From: Dryas octopetala
Taxonomy: Eukaryota; Streptophyta; Magnoliopsida; Rosales; Rosaceae
Length of the DNA stretch: 64,000 bases
Direction of reading: 5' to 3'
Assembly (NCBI GenBank): GCA_963921425.1
Contig: OY992839.1
Location: forward strand, 2,544,501 to 2,608,500
Shown: positions 24,901 to 35,637 of the stretch, one piece after another
How the letters are laid out: each line of letters opens with the position of its first letter
Numbering within the stretch: position 1 is the stretch's first letter
The notes under the pieces: model-generated
What the model was told of the DNA's origin: nothing
The model's database searches: none
Seen by the model: only the letters and a program-made list of their open reading frames with translations
Made by a program: the position numbers and the translations under genes

Positions 24901-25090
24901 CAATGAAAATATGTATAACATGATATATTATTAACATTTTATACAAGACTATATACTCTGGATGGAAGATATGATACATAATTTGACAAAATAATAGCCT
25001 AGTATTATTATATGTTTTTAAGGAATTAGACCAAATAGCAAAAAAAAAAAAAAAAAGAATTAGGCCAAATAGGTTATGGGCCCACTCAAT
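21979..25090. other. Intergenic between tandem kinases, duplicated upstream blocks, no gene seen
   Basis: 22770-22850 (GGTACCTTTCGATCTTAAAG region) matches 17430-17520. 23151-23185 matches 17545-17585. 24760-25110 matches 17830-18160 at an estimated 85 percent or so. The upstream region therefore duplicated together with the kinase gene and was then expanded by other sequence, including the 71-bp array listed separately. Confidence 0.65.
23964..24200. repeat. 71-bp tandem array (nearly 3 units) with GC-rich 7-mer head
   Basis: Units at about 23995-24065, 24066-24136 and 24137-24200 share AAGTGCCC(A/T)AATTTCT, CCTTAATTAAGTACCCATTT and CTGAATAATCATTTTG. Just before the array, 23967-23992 holds repeats of a GCGCTCC-type 7-mer, unusually GC-rich for this region. 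Confidence 0.8.
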
Positions 25091-25101
25091 CACTCATGTC
25101 T

Positions 25102-25110
25102 TTATATAGC
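25102..25110 (+). promoter_or_regulatory. TATA box of second tandem receptor kinase
   Basis: The same CTTTATATAGC element as in copy A, about 60 bp upstream of the ATG. Copy A carries about 21 extra bases just after it, between two CTGGTTTC direct repeats. Confidence 0.6.
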
Positions 25111-25163
25111 TGGTTTCAAACAGAACATCCACTGGTCAAACTTGAAGGCTTCACTTCATCATC

Positions 25164-28100
25164 ATGAAAGGAGTTCAGAAGCCTTCACTTCATCATCTTC
25201 TCCTTCATATTTTCTTGCTCTCTTTGCTCCCATTGAAGGCCACCACATCTCCAAGAACACAAGCAGAAGCTCTCATAACTTGGAAAAACAGCTTTGTTTT
25301 TTCACCACCTTCTCTCAATTCATGGTCCCTCACAAACCTAAACAACCTCTGCAAGTGGACATCCATTGTCTGTGACCAAAGCACCAAAACAGTAGCCCAA
25401 ATAGAGCTCTTCAACTTGAGCATCACAGGAACACTAACCCAATTCAACTTCAACCCATTTCTCAATCTCACCCAATTCAGCCTCAATCTCAACAATTTCA
25501 CAGGGACTATACCATCTGCCATTGGCAACCTATCCAAGCTCACAATCTTGGACTTGGGCAACAACAATTTTACAGGGCCTGTACCTGTGGAGATAGCCCA
25601 GTTAACAGAGCTTCAGTATCTAAGTCTCAACAACAACAGTCTCAATGGTACCATTCCTTATCAGCTACGCAATCTCCAAAAGGTACAGTACTTGCTTCTT
25701 GGATCAAACTTCTTAACCCCTCCTGACTGGTCTAAATTTTCAGCCATGCCTTTGTTGACATACCTTGACATTTATCTGAACAATCTTGATTCAGAATTCC
25801 CAGAATTTATATCTGAATGTAGGAACTTGACCTTCCTGGACTTGTCTCAAAATAGTTTTACTGGTCAAATACCACAACAGGTGTTTACCAATCTGGGCAA
25901 GCTTGAATATCTCAACCTCACTAATAACCAATTCCAAGGACCATTACCATCAAACTTTCCCAAGCTTAAACAGCTCCGTTTGGCTGTGAACCATTTCAGT
26001 GGTCCAATTCCCGAAGATATTGGTTTGATAGCTGGTCTTCAGCATATTGAGCTATTTCAAAATTCCCTTGAAGGGAAAATTCCATCCTCTATAGGCCAAC
26101 TGAGAGAGCTCCAGTACCTTGATCTTCATGAGAGTTCCTTAAACTCTTCAATCCCTTCTGAGCTTGGTCTTTGTACCAACCTTACCTTCTTGGCCCTGGC
26201 TGAGAATTCCCTCAGTGGGGAACTGCCTCTGTCCTTGTCCAATCTGACCAACATCAAGGAACTGGGTTTATCTGGGAATCACTTTACTGGTCCAATCTTG
26301 CCTTCACTAATCTCCAATTGGACTGAAATGGTATCTTTGCAACTTCAAAATAATAGCTTCAGTGGGAACATTCCAGCAGAAATTGGGCTTTTGACAAAAC
26401 TCAATTTGCTCTATCTGTACCATAATAACTTCTCTGGCTCAATTCCCTCAGAGATTGGAAACTTGAAAGATTTGAATGATTTGGATCTTTCAACCAACCA
26501 GCTCTCAGGGCCAATTCCTATGACACTGTGGAGTCTCACAAATCTTGGAAGCATACAGCTTTTCTACAACAACCTCAGTGGCACAATCCCCCCAGAGATT
26601 GGAAACATGACATCATTGGCCAACTTTGATGTCGACACAAACCAACTTGAAGGGGAGTTGCCAGAAACCATTTCTCTCCTCAGTAGCCTTGAGAATTTTT
26701 CTGTGTTCACCAATAAATTATCAGGAACCATTCCGAGAGATTTTGGGAAGTACAGTCAGTTGGGATATGTTAGCTTTTCCAACAACAGCTTCTCTGGGGA
26801 ATTGCCACCAGAATTGTGCAGTGGATTTGCTTTGACAAATCTCACAGTGAATAATAACAACTTCACAGGGCCATTGCCCGAGTGCTTGAGAAATTGTTCA
26901 GCATTATCTAGAGTCCGGCTTGATGGGAATCAATTCACCGGAAACATTACGAATGCATTTGGTGTTCATCCGGTGCTTGATTACATTGATCTTAGTGACA
27001 ACAAGTTTGTGGGTCAACTCTCACCACAGTGGGGAGAATGCAAAAACATCACTGCAATGATTATGAGTAGAAACAAAATTTCTGGTCAAATCCCAGCTGG
27101 GATTGGACAGTTGACACAATTGCAGTCTCTAAGCCTAGACTTCAATGAATTCAGTGGGGAATTCCCAACTGAATTTGGAAATCTAAGCTTGCTATTCACT
27201 CTCAATCTGAGCAGGAACCATTTCACAGGAGCCATCCCCGAGAGTCTAGGCAAATTAACCAAGCTCCAGCTTCTTGATTTGTCTGATAACAATTTGACAG
27301 GGGTAATACCAGTTCAGCCTGGTACATTTGAAAGTTTGACAAGCTTGAACTTGAGCCACAACAATTTGTCAGGTCAAATACCAGCAGAGATTGGTAACTT
27401 GAACTTGAGGTACTTGTTGGATCTTAGCAGCAATTCGCTATCTGGACCAATACCTTCAAACTTGGACAAGCTCACACAATTGGAGAATCTCAATGTCTCA
27501 CACAACCATCTCTCAGGGGGAATCCCATCAGTATTTTCCCAAATGCTCAGTCTAAACAGCTTTGATTTTTCTCACAACAATTTGACAGGTCCAATCCCAA
27601 CTGGTGGCATTTTCCAAAAGGCGCCCGCGAATGCTTTTGTGGGAAACTCTGGTTTGTGTGGAGATCAAGAGGGACTAACTCCATGCACTTCCTCAATGTC
27701 CAACAAGAACAACAACAACAAAAAAGTTCTCATTGGTGTCCTTGTTCCTGTTTGTGCTTTATTAGTGCTTGCAGCTGCTATTGCTCTGATCCTTATTTGC
27801 CGAAAGAAACCCAATCTCCTCGATGAGGAAACCAAAAGTTCTAAGAAGTCTGAGAGCTATGAGTCCATGATATGGGAAAGAGAAGTGAAATTCACATTTG
27901 GGGAAATTGTGAAGGCCACAGAGGACTTTGATGAGAAGTACTGCATTGGAAGTGGAGGGTTTGGAAGGGTTTACAAGGCAGAGTTGCTATCAGGCCAAGT
28001 TGTTGCAGTTAAGAGGCTTAACATGTCAGACTCTAGTGACATTCCAGCAATCAATCGCCAGAGTTTTGAGAGCGAAATTCGAACTTTGACACATGTCCGC

Positions 28101-28958
28101 CACCGGAACATCATTAGGCTATTCGGGTTCTGTACAAGGAGGGGTTCCATGTTCTTGGTTTATGAGTATTTAGAGAGAGGCAGCCTGGGAAAAGCATTGT
28201 ATGGGGTGGAAGGGGATGTTGAACTTGGCTGGGCTACAAGGGTCAAAATTGTGCAAGGACTAGCTCATGCACTTTCTTACTTGCACCATGACTGCTCTCC
28301 ACCAGTTGTGCACCGGGATGTTTCTATCAACAATGTATTGCTCGAGTTGGATTTTGAGCCCCGGCTCTCGGATTTTGGAACAGCAAGAATGCTGAGCTCG
28401 GATTCATCCAACTGGACTGCCATTGCTGGGTCTTATGGCTACATGGCACCAGGTAATGTAACAATTTAATTTGTGCCTTATTTTAGTTTGATATACATTG
28501 TTGACCTATTTTTCGTAAAAACTGTACTAAACTTTTTGGGTCTAGTGATTATCTAAAGTGGCTAATTGGTTCCTTGATGTGCAGAGCTTGCATTCACTAT
28601 GAAGGTGAGTGATAAGTGTGATGTGTATAGTTTCGGAGTGCTATCACTAGAAATCATGATGGGAAGGCACCCAGGGGAAATGCTACAATTCCTATCTGAA
28701 TCATCAAAATCTTTGACGGACAATGCAGAATTGTTTTTAAAAGATGTGTTGGACCAACGGCTGGAGCCTCCGACCAATGAATTGGCGGATGCAGTGGTGT
28801 TTGTCGTGACCATAGCCTTGGCGTGCTCGCGTGCCCATCCGGAATCACGACCCACAATGCGTTTTGTGGCACAAGAACTATCAGCTAAGAACCAGCCTTG
28901 CATTTCTGAACCATATAGTAACTTAACCATCAACAAACTAACTGGGCTTCAAAAATAG
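25164..28958 (+). CDS. LRR receptor-like kinase, MIK2-like, tandem copy B
   Basis: Exons 25164-28452 and 28585-28958, 1220 aa. Same architecture as copy A: signal peptide, LRRNT, about 30 LRRs, second Cys pair [10 protein letters not shown] before the membrane helix (about residues 855-879), then kinase with GSGGFG at about 929-934, Lys at about 950, HRD at about 1050 and DFG at about 1070, so it is predicted active. The intron lies at the conserved AP/E position. The Asn-rich linker before the membrane helix (SNKNNNNKK) and the kinase differ clearly from copy A, whereas LRRs 1 to about 28 are nearly the same. The leader holds a short repeat: GGCTTCACTTCATCATCAT just before the ATG echoes coding bases 18-38 after it. 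Confidence 0.95.
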
Positions 28959-29820
28959 AAGAAACTGAAACTAGTAGTAGTAATGCCAACCAAATCCTAG
29001 TTCATAATGCAAATATATATGTAGGCTTTCTTGTTGTGTTTGTGTTTGTATCATAGGTCATAGGTGCCTTGTGTCCGATGAATAAGAATGTTGCATGATT
29101 TTTGGGGTTAAAAGTAGGTATTGAAGGTTTACATACAATAATTTTTTCAGGTTGGAAACCTATTTGGACAATCTTGAATACATAAGAATTGTACTTGTAC
29201 CCCTATAGTGTATATATAGTTGGCTTAGAGATTCTATTTTCTTTAGACAGTTTCATTCATGTACATGTCTCAAGTTTCAAAGTTTCCAAATTTCACCTGC
29301 AAAACCTAAATGCTTGAAACATGAAAGTTGGCCAATCATGTTCTGCAAAACCGCGTTGTTTCAAAGTTGGTAAGACTTAGCTTTCGAACAGCTTGCTGCC
29401 AGTGAATCTCATAATTAATATGTTTGCTTATTAATTACTTTTCAGCTAGTCCAAAGGTTCTGTCCTTTGGTACTATTCTCATTTAATTTTTTGCTAGTCA
29501 AAAGTTGACTTGTAGCTAATTTAATTTTACCATTTTTTTTTTGGGAGGCCGGTCTCAATGTGTATAAAAATATAGGAGCATTTAGCCCAAAAATAATTGA
29601 AGGCCCAAAAGACACTGATCTTTATCACAGATTCACTAGGTACATTGTCTTCCATGATTCCATGAGACCCTTGCAGGCAAAATTCTCTCAAAATGAATGT
29701 ATAGTGTATACACAAATGACCCTCTTTGGAAACTCAAGAACAGTTCAAAACAACAAGCAAAATGTGGCATAACTACAAAGATAATCAATGAAGAGGAAGG
29801 TAAAGGCCCCAACAGCATGC
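28959..29820. other. Intergenic between convergent genes, no gene seen
   Basis: 3' flanks of receptor kinase copy B and CESA4. No domain-bearing ORF was recognised. Confidence 0.5.
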
Positions 29821-32800
29821 CTAGCACTCCACCCCACACTGTTTGAGAATTGGTCCAGTTTGCTTGGGCAAGAAGGGATCAATTCTCACCCAAACCAGTG
29901 AGAAAATGGAAGCAAGAAGAATTGACCAAAGGACCACAATGGTAGGAGTCCTGTTTTGCCTTCCCATTAAACCTTTGAGGAAGGGGTAAAGATGAACAAT
30001 GACCCAGAAAGCAAAGAAAAGCTTCCCAAACAAAGGACCCCATGAGCCATAGCCATTGTTAATGGCATCAGAAACTCCAGCCACTACTCCCACCATGTTC
30101 AAGATAATAAGGGTGGTTGGTGGTATGAGAAGAGTAGTCCATTTGAAGAGGTAGAGTTCCCCATACTCACCGTCGTCTCCTGCTTTTGATGTCACAGTGA
30201 AGTTGGTGTCAACTCCAAACAGGACTTTGAGTAGGCCTTGAAAGACAGCAAAGAGATGTGCAGAGACACCACCAATAACCCAAAACTGCTCGTTACGCCA
30301 CCAGTCCTCGATGCCAACACCGCTCCATCTCAGCTCTAGCACACCAGTTGCAATGATGGAGATGAAAAGAGCCATGAACCATATGCTAGCAAAGTTATTC
30401 AGCTGCACATAATGAAATTCTGATTAGAAAATTGGCCTATTTCCATTGATGTTCAAAATAGTCTCCAAAAGTACTTACAGTGGGGATGATGAATTTCCCA
30501 GTCAGAAGACAGACAGCTGGAATAGTGCAGTATGCAAGCAAGGGGATGGAAGTGAAAGGGTAGACTATGGTGTTGATGTAAGCAAGCCTCTCAAGCCATT
30601 TCAATTTTCCTCCCCAGGCATACCATAAGGGACAATGACGACTAAGGAAGATTTCGACAGAACCAAGAGCCCATCTCAGAACTTGGTGCAACCGATCAGA
30701 CAAGTTTATAGGAGCAGATCCCTTGAAAGCTGGTCTCTTTGGCATACAGTACACTGACTTCCATCCTCTACAATGCATTTTGAAGCCGGTCAAAATATCT
30801 TCTGTAACTGAACCATAAATCCACCCAATCTGCAAAGAAAAACCACGAATGCTTTAGCTTGTTAGAGTCTTCGTATCAAAGCCTAGTGTAAAAAGAAATC
30901 AAATACTTATACCAAATTTAAGAACTGAATAGATAGAGAAGCAGTTCATCATAAATTCATAATGCTACTTAGTAATCACCTCTTTTCCCCATTCAGTTTT
31001 TTCTTCATATCCACAACTTATAACATGAATGGCCTCCTTAACGAGTGTTGTGTTATTAGTCCCTTCAGGAATCCCACCATTTTCCATGAGAGTGGAAGCA
31101 ATAAACACAGGGGATTGCCCAAAACGTTTCTCAAAATTTTTCTGTGACATGAGTGATGATTTCTCCAACTCATCATAGCCTTCAAAACCTTCTTCAATCT
31201 CTTCAAGATCAAACATGGATCCAGTCCCTTTCCTCACATAGTTCTTTCCCATCATTTTCTTCTTCTTAGTGTAAAGTCCCCCAAGAAGACTTCTCAATCC
31301 ATGCTTCTTAGACTTAGACTTCTTTGAACCACGGAAACAGCCACAACAGCACCATGAAGGCCAGCAGTCACATGTCATCTTAGGTCGCTTTTCAGACACT
31401 GGTGGATCATAGCCATACAATGCTTGCCTATTGAAGACACATCCAGTGCCAACATATACTGGTCCTTGGATCCCATCTAGGCCTTTCATGTTGATCTATG
31501 ACCAAAAACACAGTCAAGACATAATTGAGCTAAATTTTTACAGGCAGAGAATATTCTGTATTGTAAGAAAACATATGAATTTAAAGCTCTAGTGTCACTT
31601 ACATCAAAGAACACAACATTGCGATTAGCATATCTATCATGACGATCAATACCATCAAACCTTTGAGGGAATTGAACATAGCAGAGCTTCTTCCCAAGCT
31701 GGGGATCCATTAGGAAGCACATAGCTTCTCTGACAGCCTTGCTGTTGTTGATGTAGTGGTCACAATCCAGATTCAACATGAAAGGTGCATTAGTAAGCAC
31801 TGCAGAAACTCGAACCTGTAGATCATATACGAAATTTCCAAGTTAAAAGCACTGCTAAATGCACCAATCTCGCCTCAAAGTAAATACACAAATTAAATAG
31901 ACATCAGCTCACCAAAGCATTCATGGCACCAGCTTTCTTGTGATGTTGGTAGCCAGGACGTTTCTCACGCGAAACATACACAAGACGTGGAAGTTCCTTA
32001 CCATCCACATCTAGTGCACCCTCACTTCCTAGATAGACCTGCAAAGCAAGTAGAATTAATGTCCACAGGCGCCATGTAAACAGTGACAACCAAATCGTTT
32101 GCATTTCTCTACTTTTTTCCCTCGTGTTTGAGAAACGAATAAAGCCTAAAAATCAATTTAAAGCCACATTTGTTTCATATTGGTTTTATGGAAAAAAAAA
32201 AAAAAAAACAGAATAGGGATGAATAACATTGTAAACCTGAATCATTCCCGGATGATCACGAGTGTTGTTCCCGGGCCATGGAGTACCATCCTGCATCACC
32301 CACCCTTCCTCTGGTTTCTTTTGAGCCTTTGACACCAATGCATTAATCCTCACTTTGAATTCTTCATACTCTCTCTGCAGTACCACAGAAAAAAAAAAAA
32401 AAAGCCCTTTAGACCTCATTTCATTGTTGTCTAAGTGTTGAAAGAGAAACATGTTTAATTTCGCTTACTTTCATGGCTCTACGCTCCTTTACAAAGTTTG
32501 GATGAACCTTGTCCTTCAAGTAATCAATTTTCTCAGAGAAATAGAACTCAGGGGCCCTAGGCTCAATGTTATGCTTCTTGCAAAATGGCACCCACCTTCT
32601 TGCAAATTCAGCAGTCTCTGAGAGTGCATCAAACAGGAGCATTGAAGCACCATCATCCGAGACATAACAGCAGATCTTGTCAACTGGGTAGTCAACAGAT
32701 AAGATGGACAGAACAGTGTTTGCAGTAATGATTGGAGGCTCCTTGAGAGGGTCCACTGTACTCACATAGACATCAACTGGGGCGAGGGTGTTAGGCTCAC

Positions 32801-34298
32801 CCTCGCGCTCAAACCTCATGGACAGGCGGTCCAAGTAAGTTTCACGGTTGGTGGGTTGCCATTTGGGGAACTGGTCAAGAATCCAAGAGAGGGCAAACCA
32901 TATCTCACAAATTACAGATATGATCCAAAGGGGAAAAGCATCATATGCTGGGGTTAAGATGCGGAAACGGAAGAAGAAGGCCAGAATTACAAGCCGGAGG
33001 ACAATGACTATCCGGTAAGGGCTGATTTTGCTAGAAGATATGGGTACTTTTCGCCACAGTGGTTGCCGGGCTTCAGCCATACTGCAAAACAAACATGTTG
33101 GGGGAATTTTCAGTATAGATTTCAGAGGATTTCCAAAGAATTCATGTTGACTTAGTGAAGGTGCATACTGTGCAGCATTGAATCACTTTATAGTCAATTT
33201 GCATATGAAACCAATTACTTACAGAAAGTCATCTTCCTCGCCTTGATCATCATTTCCATCATCTTTGCTCACCAAACCTCTCTTTTCTTGCCTGACTTTC
33301 CATTTCTCCACTCGGTCTTTCCACTCTGCATTCCCATTAATGTCTTTCTCGCCTTCAAAATCCTTACCAGCAACTATACACAACCCAAAGACACATAAAT
33401 TAGTACATGCAAATGCAATTCACTACAAGAAACAAGTCCCTTTTAATCATAGCAATATAAATTGAATTAATTGCATCCTTACCACTTCCTCCTACAGAGA
33501 AAGGTTGATTGTTGGGTTGCCATTGTTGTTGATCATGGTCTCCATTTTCCTGCAAAAACTCACTAACATTGATCACTTCCCATTCCTCGGAATATTAGTT
33601 ATTATTTTTATTTGAAAACAAAAGTTAATGCAAACTACAGGATGAAATTACCGAGCGATTAATGGCATGATTTTCATGTCCAGAGTCATCATTGTGATCA
33701 TTGATCTTGATCTGAAATTCATCATCAAAATCATCTGCATCCAAGTCTTCCTCGTCTCCAGCAACTCTAGGACAACCTACAATACATATATACATATATA
33801 TATATATATGCATGCATTTTCATTAATTAATTTGCTTAAGATAGAAATTAATCAGAAGAGAAGTGCATTTGTGTTAATGAGATATATGCATATAAACCTT
33901 TGTGACGCTTATAACGAGTGTTGCACTGAGGGCAGCACTGGTTGCCTTCACTCCTTTCATAGTCATAACAAGGCCGACACACAGGGAACCCACACACATG
34001 ACATGCCACAAACAACTCCCCATCTTCTCTGTATCCAATCTCATCCCCACAAACTCTGCAAACTTTCGACACTGACTGCCGGGTTGGATGCTGGTTACTC
34101 TGCCACATTTGAAATTCAGAATAAAACAAATGTTTAAATGCATAATGCATGCCATTGTTAGTTTCAAATTAAGGAAGGAATAGCTATAGAACCATATATA
34201 TGTACCTCTTCGTCAGTGACATGCACAACATGGAGTTTGTTGTTTCCGGTGTGATCAGAAGAACCTGTAAAGAAGCCGGCCATGGTGTTTGAGGCCAT
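29821..34298 (-). CDS. CESA4: Cellulose synthase A catalytic subunit, CESA4 (secondary wall)
   Basis: Polymerises UDP-glucose into beta-1,4-glucan in plasma-membrane rosettes; CESA4 (IRX5) works with CESA7 and CESA8 in xylem secondary walls. Twelve exons, all phases checked: 34298-34206, 34099-33898, 33776-33652, 33549-33483, 33373-33223, 33081-32469, 32374-32237, 32038-31913, 31815-31603, 31495-30980, 30829-30479, 30402-29821; 1058 aa. The N-terminal RING-type zinc finger (CRVCGDEIG ... [14 protein letters not shown]) has the CHVC and YKRHKG wording of the CESA4 clade. Catalytic motifs: SDDGAS (D), NLDCDHY (DxD), SVTEDILTG (TED) and QVLRW. The class-specific region has the CDCWPSW..CC motif and a Lys-rich stretch. 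Transmembrane groups precede and follow the catalytic core. It ends ..KQCGVEC. No lesion was seen. Confidence 0.97.
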
Positions 34299-35637
34299 GG
34301 CACATATGCATTAACCGAAAGGCCAGAGATGGAGTGGTGTTGAAAAGATGGTGAGAGGAGAGAATGGGAAGGAGGGTATTATATTGAAATGTTGGATGCA
34401 TGAGGTGGAAGTAAGAGTGTGTTTGTGTCTACCTACTGTGAGTTGGGAAGTCGTAGGTTTGAGTCTAAGAGACGTTAGAGAGGGTTTGGTTTTGGTTGCT
34501 TTGCTTTGCTTGCTATGCCAATATAATGTTCCATTGCTACCTAGCTAGCTTCGACTCAAAGGTGTCTCTGAGGTTGACGCCAAACTTTTTTTTTTAAATA
34601 AACAACAAGAAAAGAAAATACATACACACCTTCTACACATGTGATGTGTCACGTACCCATCTCCTCTCTCATCTAACTACTAATTCAAAATAATTTCCAT
34701 AATGAAATTGTAAAAAAAAAAAAAAATACATTTTATTCCTAACAGAATTCCTAATAGTCAAGCTTATGATGTCGACCGCCTTCCTTTGTTGGGGACAGAA
34801 ACAAGCAAAAAGCCTGGGCCAGGTTACGGCCTTCCAATTACAGTTTGATGAAGCCGGGCCCGAATATCAATAATGGATCCAAGTTTGGAGGTTTCTAAAT
34901 ATACCTCCCAATTTTCTTTTCCTACCCCCTCAACAGCTTTCCCCCAAATATACCATTTCTGCCCTCAACTGTAAGCAAAAGAAACAGAAAAATACACACA
35001 AACCCAACACCACCCTCCCTTCTTTCCTTCCTCCCTCCCTCCCATCCATCCACCCCGCCGGCTGGCCCACCCCACCACGGCCGGCAATGCCCTCCTCCCT
35101 CCTCCAGTAGCAGCCCCCCTTGTGTTAGTCATTGTGCTGTCCAGCCCAACCTATGCATAAGGTATTGTAGAATACGATTATTTTTAAACCTACAAGCCTT
35201 CAAGAATCAAGATGCTTCCTAACATTTGCGAAAGAAAAGAATACAATTCTTATTTATCAAAATAAGATTATTATTATTATTTACAGTCTTACAGCTTAAA
35301 ACTTAGGAACAGAACATCCATACAAGACTCAAGATTCCACCGGCATAATCAGTGGCAGACACAAGAGAATTCTCAATGCAGTATCCTTGCTCAACTATAA
35401 GACTTCAAATAACGAGGTTTGAGAATACGAGGATCAAAACTTGACTAATCCAGCTTTAAATCATCAAACTCGGCAGAAAAAACTGCATCCGCATTTTATC
35501 CAATGCCCATGTGAGAATATATGATAATATAAGACCAAAGAAAACAAAAGTTCTTTCCATAGCTATCTTAAAATTTGGACCTTCTAACAGTCAGGAATGA
35601 TTGGTCAGTCTAATACAGATTTGGCAGATGATATGAC
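34299..35637. other. CESA4 upstream region and intergenic DNA
   Basis: Holds the CESA4 promoter on the minus strand and, at about 34990-35130, a conspicuous pyrimidine-rich, GC-richer block (CCCTCCCTTCTTTCCTTCC and similar). A comparable AT-to-pyrimidine transition occurs near 3480-3660. No gene was recognised. Confidence 0.5.
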
